64,000 nucleotides of DNA from NCBI RefSeq assembly GCF_000317675.1, contig NC_019776.1:248001-312000 (forward strand), in the 5' to 3' direction. The translations under genes were made by a program, and so were the position numbers. Source of the DNA: Cyanobacterium aponinum PCC 10605. Lineage in GTDB: Bacteria > Cyanobacteriota > Cyanobacteriia > Cyanobacteriales > Cyanobacteriaceae. Positions 29,727 to 39,576 of the stretch are shown here, one piece after another. Position 1 is the first letter of the stretch, and every line of letters begins with the position of its first letter. Below the pieces are notes generated by a model. That model was not told the DNA's origin and did no database searches. It was given only the letters and a program-made list of their open reading frames with translations.

Positions 29727-31127
29727 ATGGCACTTTCAGAAAAAGATTTTATTCGTGAATATATCAATGACGATATTTACGCATCAGTTGATTTATCTAA
29801 AGCGATGCCGAAGTATCGGTTTCCTGACAAAGAAAATGAACCCCGCCATGTTTATCAATTGATTCACGATGAATTAATGCTTGATGGTAACGCTCGTCAG
29901 AATTTAGCTACATTTTGTCAAACTTGGCTCGAACCAGAAGTTCATCAACTAATGGATGAGTGCATAGATAAAAATATGGTAGATAAAGACGAGTATCCCC
30001 AAACGGCAGAATTAGAATCTCGTTGTGTTCATATGTTAGCAGACCTTTGGAATTCTCCTGATGCGGTAAATACCATGGGATGTTCTACCACTGGCTCTAG
30101 CGAAGCGGCAATGCTTGGTGGATTAGCGATGAAATGGCGTTGGCGCAAAAAAATGGAAGCCCAAGGCAAACCCACAGACAAACCTAATTTAATTTGTGGA
30201 CCTGTGCAAATATGTTGGCATAAATTCGCCCGTTATTGGGATATAGAGTTGCGGGAAATTCCCATGGAAGAAAACCGTTTATTAATGACTCCTGAAGAAG
30301 TAATTAAGCGTTGCGATGAAAATACCATTGGCGTTGTGCCAACCCTTGGAGTAACTTTTACCTGTGGCTATGAACCCGTAAAAGCAGTTAGTGATGCTTT
30401 AGATAAACTACAAGATGAGAAAGGTTGGGATATACCGATTCATGTGGACGGGGCTAGTGGGGCTTTTCTTGCTCCTTTTTGTGTTCCAGAATTAGAATGG
30501 GATTTTCGCCTGCCTCGTGTTAAATCGATCAATACCTCTGGACATAAATTTGGTTTAGCACCTCTAGGATGTGGTTGGATTATTTGGCGTGATAAGGAAG
30601 ACTTACCCGAAGAACTAATTTTCAAAGTCAATTATCTAGGCGGAGAAATGTCGGTATTCGCTCTCAATTTTTCTCGTCCCGGAGGTCAAATTATTTGTCA
30701 ATACTATAATTTTTTGCGTCTGGGAAAAGAAGGCTACCGCAAAATTCAAATGGCTTGTTATGAAACTGCTCAATATTTAGCCGAAGAAATAGCAAAAATG
30801 GAGCCTTTTGAGATTCTATATAATGGCGATGAAAAATCAGGGATTCCAGCCATAAGTTGGAAAATCAAAGATGGTTATGACACAAAAGGCTATACCCTTT
30901 ATGATTTTGCCGATCGCCTCCGTTCTCGTGGTTGGCAAGTTCCCGCTTATTCTTTACCCGCTAATTGTCAACATATGGTTATTCAACGTATTTTAGTTCG
31001 CCATGGTGTCAGTCGAGACTTAGCATCTTTATTAGTTGAAGATATGAAGCGTTGTCTTGATTATTTGGACAAACATCCCATTTCTAAACCTTTAACTGCC
31101 CAAGAAGCAACCGGGTATCATCATTAA
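29727..31127 (+). CDS. gadB: Glutamate decarboxylase
   Basis: 466 residues, the usual length. It converts glutamate to GABA with pyridoxal phosphate. The PLP lysine is in [15 protein letters not shown], the aspartate in [13 protein letters not shown], and the phosphate-binding [15 protein letters not shown] is at about residues 118-132. The C-terminal HH in TGYHH recalls the autoinhibitory His of bacterial GadB. In cyanobacteria this enzyme feeds the GABA shunt of the TCA cycle. No antiporter gene (GadC) is adjacent, so an acid-resistance module is not indicated. Confidence 0.95.
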   Translation: MALSEKDFIREYINDDIYASVDLSKAMPKYRFPDKENEPRHVYQLIHDELMLDGNARQNLATFCQTWLEPEVHQLMDECIDKNMVDKDEYPQTAELESRCVHMLADLWNSPDAVNTMGCSTTGSSEAAMLGGLAMKWRWRKKMEAQGKPTDKPNLICGPVQICWHKFARYWDIELREIPMEENRLLMTPEEVIKRCDENTIGVVPTLGVTFTCGYEPVKAVSDALDKLQDEKGWDIPIHVDGASGAFLAPFCVPELEWDFRLPRVKSINTSGHKFGLAPLGCGWIIWRDKEDLPEELIFKVNYLGGEMSVFALNFSRPGGQIICQYYNFLRLGKEGYRKIQMACYETAQYLAEEIAKMEPFEILYNGDEKSGIPAISWKIKDGYDTKGYTLYDFADRLRSRGWQVPAYSLPANCQHMVIQRILVRHGVSRDLASLLVEDMKRCLDYLDKHPISKPLTAQEATGYHH

Positions 31128-31210
31128 TTTCCCTCAGTTGTTCAGCAGAAATGTTTGATTTAGGTAGGTTATAAGTTGTAGGGTGTTAGGGGGATGAGGG
31201 AGTTAGTTAG

Positions 31211-31230
31211 GGGCGAATGGCCATTCGCCC
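31211..31230. repeat. Perfect palindrome GGGCGAATGG/CCATTCGCCC
   Basis: A 20-base perfect palindrome followed by GTACAGGAGTTAGGG. A copy with the same flank (TACAGGAGTTTAGGG) is at 37847-37868, so it is a dispersed element and not a local hairpin. Confidence 0.8.
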
Positions 31231-31370
31231 GTACAGGAGTTAGGGGTTTTTAATTCTTAATTCTTAACCTGAGTTTTGGATAAGCTGAAAGCATTATTTT
31301 CTCCTAGTCAGAAAACCTTATAGCTTCTTAGAAACAACGATAAAATTGCCTTAATCCGAACTGACTTAAA

Positions 31371-31390
31371 CAAGGGGCTTAAGCCCCTTG
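31371..31390. repeat. Perfect palindrome CAAGGGGCTTAAGCCCCTTG
   Basis: A 20-base perfect palindrome in the spacer between converging genes. Part of it is repeated just downstream (AAGCCCCTTG at 31405-31415). It may act as a bidirectional terminator. Confidence 0.75.
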
Positions 31391-31450
31391 CCTAGGTCAG
31401 AAGAAAGCCCCTTGCTAAAAACCCCTACCACCTGCAACCTGCAACCTGAC

Positions 31451-31490
31451 ACCTAACCTTCTCCGATATTCTTAAACCGAACTGAGGTTA
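31451..31490 (+). repeat. Dispersed repeat, ...TTAAACCGAACTGAGGTTA type, copy 1
   Basis: TTCTTAAACCGAACTGAGG followed by TTA, preceded by a CCTTCTCCGATA stretch. Related copies are at 42025-42075 (plus) and 37762-37805 (minus). Each lies next to heptameric ACCTG repeats. Confidence 0.65.
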
Positions 31491-31502
31491 TTTACCTTTG
31501 CC

Positions 31503-33452
31503 CTATTTAATAACTCCAGTTAAAGGAGAACTAGCATTAGCATGGGTTTTAATAGGAATACGTCCTGCTTGATAAGCCATTCTTCCTGCTTGGGTAGCTA
31601 ATCCCATAGCTTTTGCCATTTTCACTGGATTTTGAGCAAGTGCGATCGCGCTGTTGATTAATAAAGCATCTGCACCAATTTCCATACCTAAACAGGCTTC
31701 GCTAGGAGTGCCAATCCCCGCATCAATCACAACAGGAACATTAGACTGCTCAATGATAATTTTGATATTTTCCAAATTTTTAATACCCTGCCCTGAACCA
31801 ATGGGAGAACCCAAAGGCATAACCGTAGCACATCCTACTTCTTCTAAACGTTTGCATAGTAAAGGATCTGCATTGATATAGGGTAACACCGCAAAACCTT
31901 CTTTAACTAGCTGTTCTGCCGCTTGTAGTGTACCGATAGGATCGGGTAATAAATATTTAGAATCGGGTATAACCTCCAGTTTGACAAAATTATTATCTTC
32001 TTGACCAAGTAATTTTGCCATTTCCCTTCCTAAACGAGCCACTCTGATGGCTTCTTCGGCATTAGTACATCCTGCGGTGTTGGGCAACATCCAAATACGC
32101 TTCCAATCAAGGGCTTCGGCTAATCCCTCATGACCCGGTGCATTACTTTGTACTCGTCTAACGGCAACCGTAACAATATCGCAACCACTAGCAATCACAC
32201 TTTGTTGCATTAAGGGGATAGTTTTATATTTACCTGTACCTGTCATTAAACGAGAATTAAATTTTCGTCCAGCAATTATCAAAGTATCATCATCGCTACT
32301 TAAATCAGGAGTAGAGGTAGAAATTAGTTTGCCGTTATTAAGAGGGGTAGGATAATTCATAATCGAAGAAGTCGAGGGGGATAAATTTTCTTGAAAACGT
32401 TGATAAGTAAAAGGTTTAATTAAAGGTTCTGTAATTTTATCACTTACTAGGTTACTAATTAGTTGGGCGGTAATCGGCGCTAATAAAATACCATTGCGAT
32501 AATGCCCCGTTGCTAAAATCAGATTTTGGGCATCTCCATAACCAAAAATTGGTTTTTCATCGGGAGTGCAGGGGCGATAGCCATACCATGTTTCTAATAA
32601 TTGCCAATCTGCTAAAGGAGGATAAAGTTTTATCGCTCTGTTCAATAGTTCATTAATGCCTTGGGCAGTGTTGCCTTCGTGCCATCCTTTATCTTCTACC
32701 GTTGCCCCGACAATTAATCTGCCGTCTTGTTTGGGTACAAGGTAGGTATTATCTCCGAAAATTACTCTTTCTAAAGGCATTTCTAAGGGCATTTTTAGAC
32801 TTAACATTTCCCCTTTTATGGGCTTTACTGGTAAGGGGTTAAGTTTACCGCTCCATGCACCTCCAGCAAGAATATAAATATCTGCTGAAAATATACCTGA
32901 TTTGGTTAAAACATTTTTGATTTTACCGTGTTCCCGACTAAATGCGATCGCTTCTACTCCTTCTTTTATTTCCACACCGAGGGATTGGGCTACTTGCAAC
33001 AACATCTTACCTAGACGACGAGGATCAACTTGTCCTTCTTCGGGATACCACCAACCACCGACAATATCTTCACTGAGGTTAGGTTGATAATATTGGAGGT
33101 TTTTTTTATCTAACCAAACACTATGATAGTCCTGCTCTATTTTCTGGGGAGCTTGATACACAGGAGCAATAATACCACAGGGGTTAAAATCGGTATCTTC
33201 TCCACTAATTTGCTCTAATTTTGCCACCCATTCAGGATAAAGAGCTAAACTAGCCAAAGCTAAATCTAACATTTCCCCTTGAGGCAAACCCTCCGCCCTA
33301 GGTGCTAACATTCCTGCGGCGGCGTTAGTGGCGGCTTGTTGATAGTTTCGGCTGAGGATAGTGACACCGATACCCCTTAATTTTAACTCAATGGCGATCG
33401 CCAGTCCAATAATTCCTCCACCAATGATAATAATTTCGTTGGTAGCTTTCAT
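31503..33452 (-). CDS. thiO/thiG: Bifunctional glycine oxidase ThiO / thiazole synthase ThiG
   Basis: 649 residues with two enzymes of thiamine thiazole synthesis in one chain. Residues 1 to about 350 are ThiO, an FAD enzyme ([20 protein letters not shown] at 8-27) that makes the glycine imine. From about 388 ([20 protein letters not shown]) to 640 is ThiG, a TIM barrel with the [10 protein letters not shown] and GSPIGSGQG segments. The linker between them is Ser/Pro-rich. The fusion is known in cyanobacteria, replacing separate thiO and thiG. No TPP riboswitch is recognisable upstream, and thiS is not next to it. Confidence 0.93.
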   Translation of the reverse strand: MKATNEIIIIGGGIIGLAIAIELKLRGIGVTILSRNYQQAATNAAAGMLAPRAEGLPQGEMLDLALASLALYPEWVAKLEQISGEDTDFNPCGIIAPVYQAPQKIEQDYHSVWLDKKNLQYYQPNLSEDIVGGWWYPEEGQVDPRRLGKMLLQVAQSLGVEIKEGVEAIAFSREHGKIKNVLTKSGIFSADIYILAGGAWSGKLNPLPVKPIKGEMLSLKMPLEMPLERVIFGDNTYLVPKQDGRLIVGATVEDKGWHEGNTAQGINELLNRAIKLYPPLADWQLLETWYGYRPCTPDEKPIFGYGDAQNLILATGHYRNGILLAPITAQLISNLVSDKITEPLIKPFTYQRFQENLSPSTSSIMNYPTPLNNGKLISTSTPDLSSDDDTLIIAGRKFNSRLMTGTGKYKTIPLMQQSVIASGCDIVTVAVRRVQSNAPGHEGLAEALDWKRIWMLPNTAGCTNAEEAIRVARLGREMAKLLGQEDNNFVKLEVIPDSKYLLPDPIGTLQAAEQLVKEGFAVLPYINADPLLCKRLEEVGCATVMPLGSPIGSGQGIKNLENIKIIIEQSNVPVVIDAGIGTPSEACLGMEIGADALLINSAIALAQNPVKMAKAMGLATQAGRMAYQAGRIPIKTHANASSPLTGVIK

Positions 33453-33883
33453 ATTTTATTTTTCTTACTCTTAATTATTCTTAGTCTAGCGTGAAGTACG
33501 CCTTTTCGCGATGGTTCGATGCGACATAAAATTTTAAGCGGTATAAAGGTGTCAGTTGTTAACTATTAAGCCAAAGAATTAAGAAAAAATCTATCTTAGG
33601 AATGTCCTGACTTTTAAATTACAATTACGATGATCAGAAATACGAGTTTTGCTGTCACAGATACCAGTAATTTCAATGGGCTTTAAAACAATTTAAAGAC
33701 AGCATAATTGCTTATAATTATTGTTGATTAGCTTGTTATTAGCAATAGCATTTTTTACTGAAACAAACCATTCTAAATTTAAAAGTGCCGACAATCAAAG
33801 CCTTCAATCGCTTTTTATCGGATGTTAGTGGAAATTAGGAGTTAGAATGAAATTATATAGATATTTATTAAGATAAGTAAATT
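33453..33883. other. Intergenic region, divergent promoters, no gene
   Basis: 430 bases between the divergent thiO-thiG and def genes. It should hold both promoters, but none stands out. A HIP-like CGCCTTTTCGCGATGG stretch is at about 33500. I looked for the conserved TPP aptamer core on the minus strand and did not see it. Confidence 0.5.
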
Positions 33884-34444
33884 ATGAATTTAACAACTAT
33901 AGAAAAAGAAAAATTAGCTATTCCACCTCTACAATTACATTATCTAGGCGATCGCACCCTTCGACAAAACACGAAAAGAATCAACAAAATAGATGACAGT
34001 GTCAGAGAATTAGCCAAACAAATGTTGCAAACCATGTACACCGAAAACGGTATTGGTTTAGCCGCTCCTCAAATAGGTGTACATAAACAAATGATTGTTG
34101 TTGATTGTCAACCCGATAATCCTGCATCTCAACCAATGGTATTAATAAATCCTGAAATTACAAAATTCAGTAAAGATTTATGTGTTGCGGAAGAAGGTTG
34201 TTTAAGTATTCCCAACGTTTTTCTTGAGGTAATTCGCCCCCGAAATATACAGCTTACCTATAAAGATGAATCAGGAAAGAAACATAAAATTAAAGCATCT
34301 GGATTACTCTCCCGTGTAATTCAGCACGAAATGGATCATCTTCATGGCATATTATTTGTGGATAGGGTAAAAAATAGTATTGCTTTAGGAGAAGAATTAA
34401 AGAAAAAAGGTTTTTCCATCGAAGCAGTTCAACCAGTTCATTAG
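33884..34444 (+). CDS. def: Peptide deformylase
   Basis: 186 residues. It removes the formyl group from nascent proteins and is a metal enzyme. The three motifs are all present: GIGLAAPQIGV, EEGCLSIP (metal Cys) and QHEMDHLHG (HExxH-type HEMDH). Length is normal. Monocistronic between a divergent thiO-thiG and ybaB. Confidence 0.97.
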   Translation: MNLTTIEKEKLAIPPLQLHYLGDRTLRQNTKRINKIDDSVRELAKQMLQTMYTENGIGLAAPQIGVHKQMIVVDCQPDNPASQPMVLINPEITKFSKDLCVAEEGCLSIPNVFLEVIRPRNIQLTYKDESGKKHKIKASGLLSRVIQHEMDHLHGILFVDRVKNSIALGEELKKKGFSIEAVQPVH

Positions 34445-34598
34445 AAAAAATGGAGTTTGGAGTAAAAATCAAGAGCTATTCAGGGAAAAACTAGACAAAT
34501 TGATTTTATTTCCCCGAATCAATAATGAAGCTAGGAATAAATACCTGATCAAGATATAATTTTGTTGTTTATTTATAAAAAATATTAAGGAAAATACC

Positions 34599-34943
34599 AT
34601 GGCAGAAAAAAAAGGATTCGGTTTAGGCTTAGGTAAAATGAAAGAACTAGCTAACGCCTTCCAAAAAGCTCAACAAATTCAGGAAGATGCCAAAAAATTG
34701 CAGGAAGAATTAGAAACCATGCAAATTAAAGGGCAGTGCGAAAACGGTTTAGTTGTAGTCACCATGAGTGGCAATCAAGAGCCTTTAAAAGTGGAAATTA
34801 AACCCGAAGCTATGGGAGAAGGTGCAGAAAAACTTTCTGAAATGGTTACAGAAGCTGTTAGAGACGCATATCAAATTTCTACCACTACTATGCGTGAAAA
34901 AATGGAAGCGTTAACAGGTAACCTAGGTTTACCCGGAATGTAG
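34599..34943 (+). CDS. YbaB/EbfC family nucleoid-associated protein
   Basis: 114 residues. YbaB/EbfC proteins bind DNA as dimers and condense the nucleoid. The coiled N-terminal helix ([20 protein letters not shown]), the [18 protein letters not shown] strand region and the VTEAVRDAY helix match the family. The extra N-terminal [14 protein letters not shown] is typical of cyanobacterial members. A repeat-derived palindrome follows 26 bases later. Confidence 0.9.
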   Translation: MAEKKGFGLGLGKMKELANAFQKAQQIQEDAKKLQEELETMQIKGQCENGLVVVTMSGNQEPLKVEIKPEAMGEGAEKLSEMVTEAVRDAYQISTTTMREKMEALTGNLGLPGM

Positions 34944-34968
34944 TTCAATTAGTGAATAGGTTATAAAA

Positions 34969-35016
34969 GGGCAAACCCCCCTTTATCTCCCCTCGAGAGG
35001 GGGGAGGGCAAAGGTG
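34969..35016. repeat. Dispersed palindromic repeat (GGCAAACCCC type), copy 2
   Basis: Copy of the repeat at 25709-25760, with the core CCCCTCGAGAGGGG (a perfect palindrome) followed by GGAGGGCAAAGG. Heptameric CTCCTAACCCCGAATCCC units follow at 35035-35062. It lies between ybaB and the phosphatase gene. Confidence 0.7.
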
Positions 35017-35137
35017 AAGAATTGAGAATTAAAAGCTCCTAACCCCGAATCCCTAACTCCTAACTCGTTTTTCCCTAACATCTTGACTTCTACTTATTTT
35101 ATTACTTGTTATTTCGGGCTTTATTTATTAAGAAAAA

Positions 35138-35623
35138 ATGGAGAAAACAAAACTATTATTTGTCTGTTTGGGGAATATATGTAGATCGCCTTCAGCAGAA
35201 AATATCATGAATCACTTAATAGAAAAAAAAGGTTTAGCAGAAAAATTTGAATGTGATTCAGCCGGTACATCAAATTATCACATCGGTTCACCGCCCGATA
35301 GAAGAATGAAGGAAGCCGCTAGAAAAAGAGGCATAGAATTGAGAGGAAAAGCAAGACAGATAGAAGAATTCGACTTAGAATATTATGACTTAATTTTAGC
35401 AATGGATAAGTCTAATTATCATAATATTTTAGCTTTAGATCCCAAAGGCAAATATAAACATAAAGTTAAATTAATGTGTGATTTTGCTAAAAATTTTACA
35501 GATCAAGAAGTTCCTGATCCCTACTATGGTGGAGAATCAGGTTTTAATTATGTCATCGATTTATTATTAGATGCTTGTCAGGGACTACTTGATTATTGTC
35601 AAGAGAAAATGGTGAAAAATTAA
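35138..35623 (+). CDS. Low-molecular-weight protein tyrosine phosphatase
   Basis: 161 residues. The catalytic loop LFVCLGNICRSPSAE (residues 7-21; C-x5-R-S) and the general-acid segment VPDPYYGG near the C-terminus define the family. It acts on phosphotyrosine proteins; in bacteria it often pairs with tyrosine kinases in polysaccharide export, but no such kinase is next to it here. The length is normal. The start ATG is the only one that gives a complete first beta strand. Confidence 0.94.
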   Translation: MEKTKLLFVCLGNICRSPSAENIMNHLIEKKGLAEKFECDSAGTSNYHIGSPPDRRMKEAARKRGIELRGKARQIEEFDLEYYDLILAMDKSNYHNILALDPKGKYKHKVKLMCDFAKNFTDQEVPDPYYGGESGFNYVIDLLLDACQGLLDYCQEKMVKN

Positions 35624-35734
35624 GGCTCTATCACTTCTCGTCGTGTAAATTATTAGTTAGGGTAGGCAAGAGGCAAGAGGCAATAGTGCGATTCGTTGGG
35701 TGCTAATCAATTTTAGATCTAATCTAAAGTGTAA

Positions 35735-37504
35735 TTACTCCCCTGTCTGCACTCTCCATAAATTGCTATAGACTCCGCCTTTTGTAACTAAATCCTCGTG
35801 TTTACCTTGTTCGACAATTTGCCCTTTTTCCAAAACATAAATACAGTCTGCATGGCGAATGGTAGAAAGACGATGGGCAATCATAATAGTTGTTCTGTTT
35901 TCTGTAATATGAGTTAAAGAACGTGCGATCGCAGCTTCAGTGTCATTGTCAACGGCGGATGTGGCTTCATCGAGGATGAGAATAGGAGGGTTTTTGAGAA
36001 TAGCCCTAGCAATAGATAAACGTTGTCTTTGCCCCCCCGATAATTTCTGACCTCTTTCCCCGACGATAGTATCATATCCTTCAGGTAGCGACATTATAAA
36101 ATCATGGGCTTCCGCTATTTTTGCGGCGTTGATAATTTCCTCATCACTAACATGGGGATTACCATAGGCGATATTTTCTCTCACACTGCCATGAAACAAA
36201 AATACCTCCTGAGATACTAAACCAATGGCACGACGTAAATCATAAAGCACTATTTTCCTTATATCCATACCGTCAAGGGTAATGCTTCCTTTTTGAATCT
36301 CATAGAAACGTAATAATAACTTAACTATGGTACTCTTTCCTGAACCCGTTGAACCGACAATAGCAATAGTTGCCCCCGCAGGTATTTCTAAATTAAATTC
36401 TTCAATAACTGGTTGTCTTTGATGATAGGCAAAGGTAATATGATTAAATGCGATCGCACCTTTTACATTTTCTAAGGCGAGAGGAGTATCTCCCGAATGA
36501 ATAGTAATGGGAGTATCTAGTAAATCCATAACTCTAGCAGTGGAAGCCATCGCCCGTTGATATAAATCTAAAGTTTGTCCAAGACGAGTTAAAGGCCATA
36601 ATAACCTTTGGGTCATAAACACTAATACGCTATAAGTACCTACTGCTAAATTGCCCTTCTCTACTTCCATGCCCCCGAATAAGAGAATCGCAGTAAAAGC
36701 CACTAAAATCACTAAACGAATTAAAGGCACAAAAGCCGCACTCAGCGCGATCGCTTTTTGGTTACTATCTAAATAGGCTTCACTATCTTTTCTTACCCGT
36801 TGAATTTCATAATGTTCTGTGGTGAAACTTTTGATGGTTGTAATGCCCGTCAAATTATTGGCTAATCTGCCATTAAGTAAACTAACCTTTTCTCGCACAT
36901 CACCATAACGGGGAGCTAACAATTTCTGAAATGCGATCGCACCCCAAATAATTACAGGTATAGGAAGAATAGTCATCCAAGCAGTGGAAGGAGAAAGGAA
37001 GAAAAAAGCTCCACTAATAATAACCACTGTCGTTAAAACCTGTAAAATCTCATTTGCCCCAACATCTAAAAATCGTTCTAACTGGTTAATATCATCATTC
37101 AAAATCGATAACAATCTTCCCGTGCTACGACTTTCAAAATACTCCAATTCCAAATCCTGAATATGACTATAAGCATTAAGTCTCAAATCATGTTGAATAT
37201 TCTGAGCTAAATTACGCCACAAACGTTCGTATCCATATTCAAAAAGTGATTCCAAGCCCCATATAATGACCGAGAGTATAGTTAAAACCGTTAATTGACC
37301 AAAAACATCCTTAACTCCAAGTTTAGCGATAATAGAATCTTGTTTTTGAACTACCACATCTACAGCCGCTCCAATTAACACAGGAGGTGCTAAATCAAAC
37401 AACTTGTTAAGAATAGAACAGGTTATGGCTTGATAAATGGATGAGCGATACTTACGAGAGTATTTTAATAATCGTGATAGAGGATGATTGATGTCAGAAT
37501 TCAT
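35735..37504 (-). CDS. ABC transporter, fused membrane and ATPase domains
   Basis: About 589 residues from the preferred ATG 37504 ([20 protein letters not shown]), 23 codons inside a longer frame whose extra residues fit poorly. Six membrane helices span about residues 15-290, then the ATPase: Walker [10 protein letters not shown], signature [10 protein letters not shown], Walker [13 protein letters not shown] and H-loop IMIAHRLST. This is the MsbA/LipA-type exporter architecture. The N-terminal [17 protein letters not shown] is typical of cyanobacterial exporters. The cargo is unknown. It probably works as a homodimer in the inner membrane. Confidence 0.88.
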   Translation of the reverse strand: MNSDINHPLSRLLKYSRKYRSSIYQAITCSILNKLFDLAPPVLIGAAVDVVVQKQDSIIAKLGVKDVFGQLTVLTILSVIIWGLESLFEYGYERLWRNLAQNIQHDLRLNAYSHIQDLELEYFESRSTGRLLSILNDDINQLERFLDVGANEILQVLTTVVIISGAFFFLSPSTAWMTILPIPVIIWGAIAFQKLLAPRYGDVREKVSLLNGRLANNLTGITTIKSFTTEHYEIQRVRKDSEAYLDSNQKAIALSAAFVPLIRLVILVAFTAILLFGGMEVEKGNLAVGTYSVLVFMTQRLLWPLTRLGQTLDLYQRAMASTARVMDLLDTPITIHSGDTPLALENVKGAIAFNHITFAYHQRQPVIEEFNLEIPAGATIAIVGSTGSGKSTIVKLLLRFYEIQKGSITLDGMDIRKIVLYDLRRAIGLVSQEVFLFHGSVRENIAYGNPHVSDEEIINAAKIAEAHDFIMSLPEGYDTIVGERGQKLSGGQRQRLSIARAILKNPPILILDEATSAVDNDTEAAIARSLTHITENRTTIMIAHRLSTIRHADCIYVLEKGQIVEQGKHEDLVTKGGVYSNLWRVQTGE

Positions 37505-37761
37505 GAATAGGAAGATATAATTTTGATTGAAATATAAGTCCAAATCTGAGATCTTACACCTTAAGAAAAACATCTCGGTTTTCAGATTTCAGGTTGCTGG
37601 TTTTCAGCTAAGAAAAAAGAATTAATTTTAAACTATTTCACAAAACAATCTTAATTATTGCCTTAACCCTCAAAATAGTCAAAAATCATCAAACCAGACA
37701 TTTATAATCTGTGATACCTTTTACTTAGTTTTTATGTATTGGTGCAAGATGTGAGTTAATT

Positions 37762-37805
37762 ATAACCTCAGTTTGGTTTAATAATATTGGATAAGGGTAA
37801 GTGTC
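37762..37805 (-). repeat. Dispersed repeat, ...TTAAACCAAACTGAGGTTA type, copy 3
   Basis: Read on the minus strand it gives CCCTTATCCAATATTATTAA then ACCAAACTGAGGTTA, matching copies at 31451-31490 and 42025-42075. Confidence 0.6.
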
Positions 37806-37846
37806 AAGAATGGGGGGATGAGGAGATGAGGAGAGAGGGAGAAGTA

Positions 37847-37868
37847 GGGGCGAATGGCCATTCGCCCC
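37847..37868. repeat. Palindrome GGGGCGAATGG with complement, copy 2
   Basis: Perfect 22-base palindrome with the same downstream flank (TACAGGAGTT) as the copy at 31211. Confidence 0.8.
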
Positions 37869-37964
37869 TACAGGAGTTTAGGGTTTTTAATCCTTAATTC
37901 TTAATTTTTAATTTCACTATTCACTCATAGATGAAAATTTATCCCAAACTCAGATTCATACAAG

Positions 37965-39386
37965 CTATTTTTGAGAAAAGTTAGTCATTACATCTGGTAG
38001 CATTTCTGTGTTAATACTTGCCCCTGAAAGATGATGTTCATATATTTCCGAAACAGGTAAATTTTCCCCAGAAACATGACCTTGAGGGTCTTCGTTAGGT
38101 AACAATTTCAGTAAAGGTAAGGGTAATAAAGTAGATAAATTTGTTATTAGTAAAAGTAACCAAAGACGATCAAAATTAGTTTCCGTCACTCCCAACCACT
38201 GGGTTAATAATGCCCCTAATTCATGGGAAAGTAAGCCCCCTAAATTCCAAATAGACATTAACAAAGCAAAGAAACTCGCCTCAATTCCTTCTGGGCATAA
38301 TCTTGCGGATAAAACAAGTACGGGCATAAAGGCAATTTGCCCCATCACTGTTAAAACAAGACTATCTCCTAAACTAAACCAATGATCATCTATACCCCAC
38401 TGGCGATTAAGATGAGTCACTAAAATTAGGCTAGTCATGCCGAGAAGAGAAGATAAAACCACACTCCAACCAAGTATTACCCGAAAAGAAATTTGTTTAA
38501 GCCATTGTTGATAGCACCATATTCCAATTAATGAGGCTAAACTGGTTATCAGTCTGATTCTACCCAAAAACTCAGGGGTAAATCCTAACTCATTAGTACT
38601 GAAAAAGAAAAATGCAGAATCAGCACTAGGAGTCATTTGCCAGAGAAAGACAAAGATAACAGGATATAAAATGGTTTTTTGTTTGAAAGTATGCCATATT
38701 TGCTTAATTTGTTCTTTAAAATCTCCTATATCCTTTTTTTCAACAACAGGTTGCTCAATAATTAATCCTGCAATCCCCACAACTAAAAGAGGAAAACAAG
38801 CGGTAATTAAAAACACCTGAGAGTTACTAAAATGTTCTAGCAATAATCCACTAAAATAAGCAGTGATTAAACCCCCAATGGCAGAAAAACCCCATGTAAC
38901 TGATTGTAGTGAACCAGCTTGGGCAACAGATTCAGATTTTGCCCTTTCCACTACTACCGAATCAACAATGACATCACTAATAGCCACCGACAAAGATGTA
39001 CATAAAATTGCAATAATTGCCCCTGTTAAGTTATTCACAATGGTAGCTAAACTTAACCATGCGATCGCACCTAAAACTCCAGAAAGGAGTAAATAACTAC
39101 GACGACGATAACCAAAAATAGGCTTCCCATCGCTCAAAAAACCAATAACAGGCTTGGTTATCCAAGGAATAGCCGCTATTCCCATTAAAGCTGACACTTG
39201 AGCAGGAGAAAGCAGTAAATCATCCTTGAGAAAAAAACTAACCGCCAATCGTGCCAATCCTAAAATACCTTGGACAAAATAAACCGTCAGAATAGCGAAT
39301 AATTCGGGTGTTAACTTATTTCCAAATAATATTTTCGACTCGATAAATTCTCTTAAATTTTTTAACCAATATGTGTTGATGAACAT
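37965..39386 (-). CDS. Folate/biopterin transporter (BT1 family MFS)
   Basis: 473 residues with about 12 hydrophobic helices, in the Leishmania BT1-like folate/biopterin carrier family found in cyanobacteria and plastids. Motifs: LAVSFFLKDDLLLSPAQV, then GIAAIPWITKPVIGFLSDG, then YRRRSYLLLSG and AISDVIVDSVVVERA. Cyanobacterial members move folates or pterins across the inner membrane. The soluble C-terminal tail (LPNEDPQGHVSGENLPVSEI) has no known domain. Monocistronic by spacing. Confidence 0.87.
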   Translation of the reverse strand: MFINTYWLKNLREFIESKILFGNKLTPELFAILTVYFVQGILGLARLAVSFFLKDDLLLSPAQVSALMGIAAIPWITKPVIGFLSDGKPIFGYRRRSYLLLSGVLGAIAWLSLATIVNNLTGAIIAILCTSLSVAISDVIVDSVVVERAKSESVAQAGSLQSVTWGFSAIGGLITAYFSGLLLEHFSNSQVFLITACFPLLVVGIAGLIIEQPVVEKKDIGDFKEQIKQIWHTFKQKTILYPVIFVFLWQMTPSADSAFFFFSTNELGFTPEFLGRIRLITSLASLIGIWCYQQWLKQISFRVILGWSVVLSSLLGMTSLILVTHLNRQWGIDDHWFSLGDSLVLTVMGQIAFMPVLVLSARLCPEGIEASFFALLMSIWNLGGLLSHELGALLTQWLGVTETNFDRLWLLLLITNLSTLLPLPLLKLLPNEDPQGHVSGENLPVSEIYEHHLSGASINTEMLPDVMTNFSQK

Positions 39387-39576
39387 TAAGAATTATAACA
39401 GTATCTTGACATTTCCATGATAGGCTACTTTTTGACAACTCAGCAGAATTTAAGGACTGGGAGCAAAGTTAAAAGTACAAAGGGTAAACCCCCCTTTATC
39501 CCCCATCCCCTAACACCTGCAACCTGACACCTGTCACTTCTTTCTGAACCCTGAACTCCCCAACACCCTAATCCTA

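Larger units (their letters stand above)
31128..31502. other. Repeat-rich intergenic region, no gene
   Basis: 375 bases between gadB and thiO-thiG, whose 3' ends converge here. It holds two palindromes (31211-31230 and 31371-31390), heptameric repeats (CAACCTG units at 31428-31458), a deleted copy of the CCGAACTGAGGTTA repeat (about 31264-31285) and a full copy at 31451-31490. No ORF or RNA gene seen. Confidence 0.7.
37505..37964. other. Intergenic region with dispersed repeats, no gene
   Basis: 460 bases upstream of the ABC exporter. It holds the minus-strand copy of the CCGAACTGAGGTTA-type repeat (37762-37805) and a palindrome shared with 31211 (37847-37868), followed by TTAATTCTTAATTTTTAAT runs. 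I see no ORF. Confidence 0.6.

Noticed and set aside
33453-33700. TPP riboswitch upstream of thiO-thiG
   Set aside because: A riboswitch was expected for a thiamine gene, but the conserved CTGAGA and ACCTGATCTGG cores are not visible on the minus strand.
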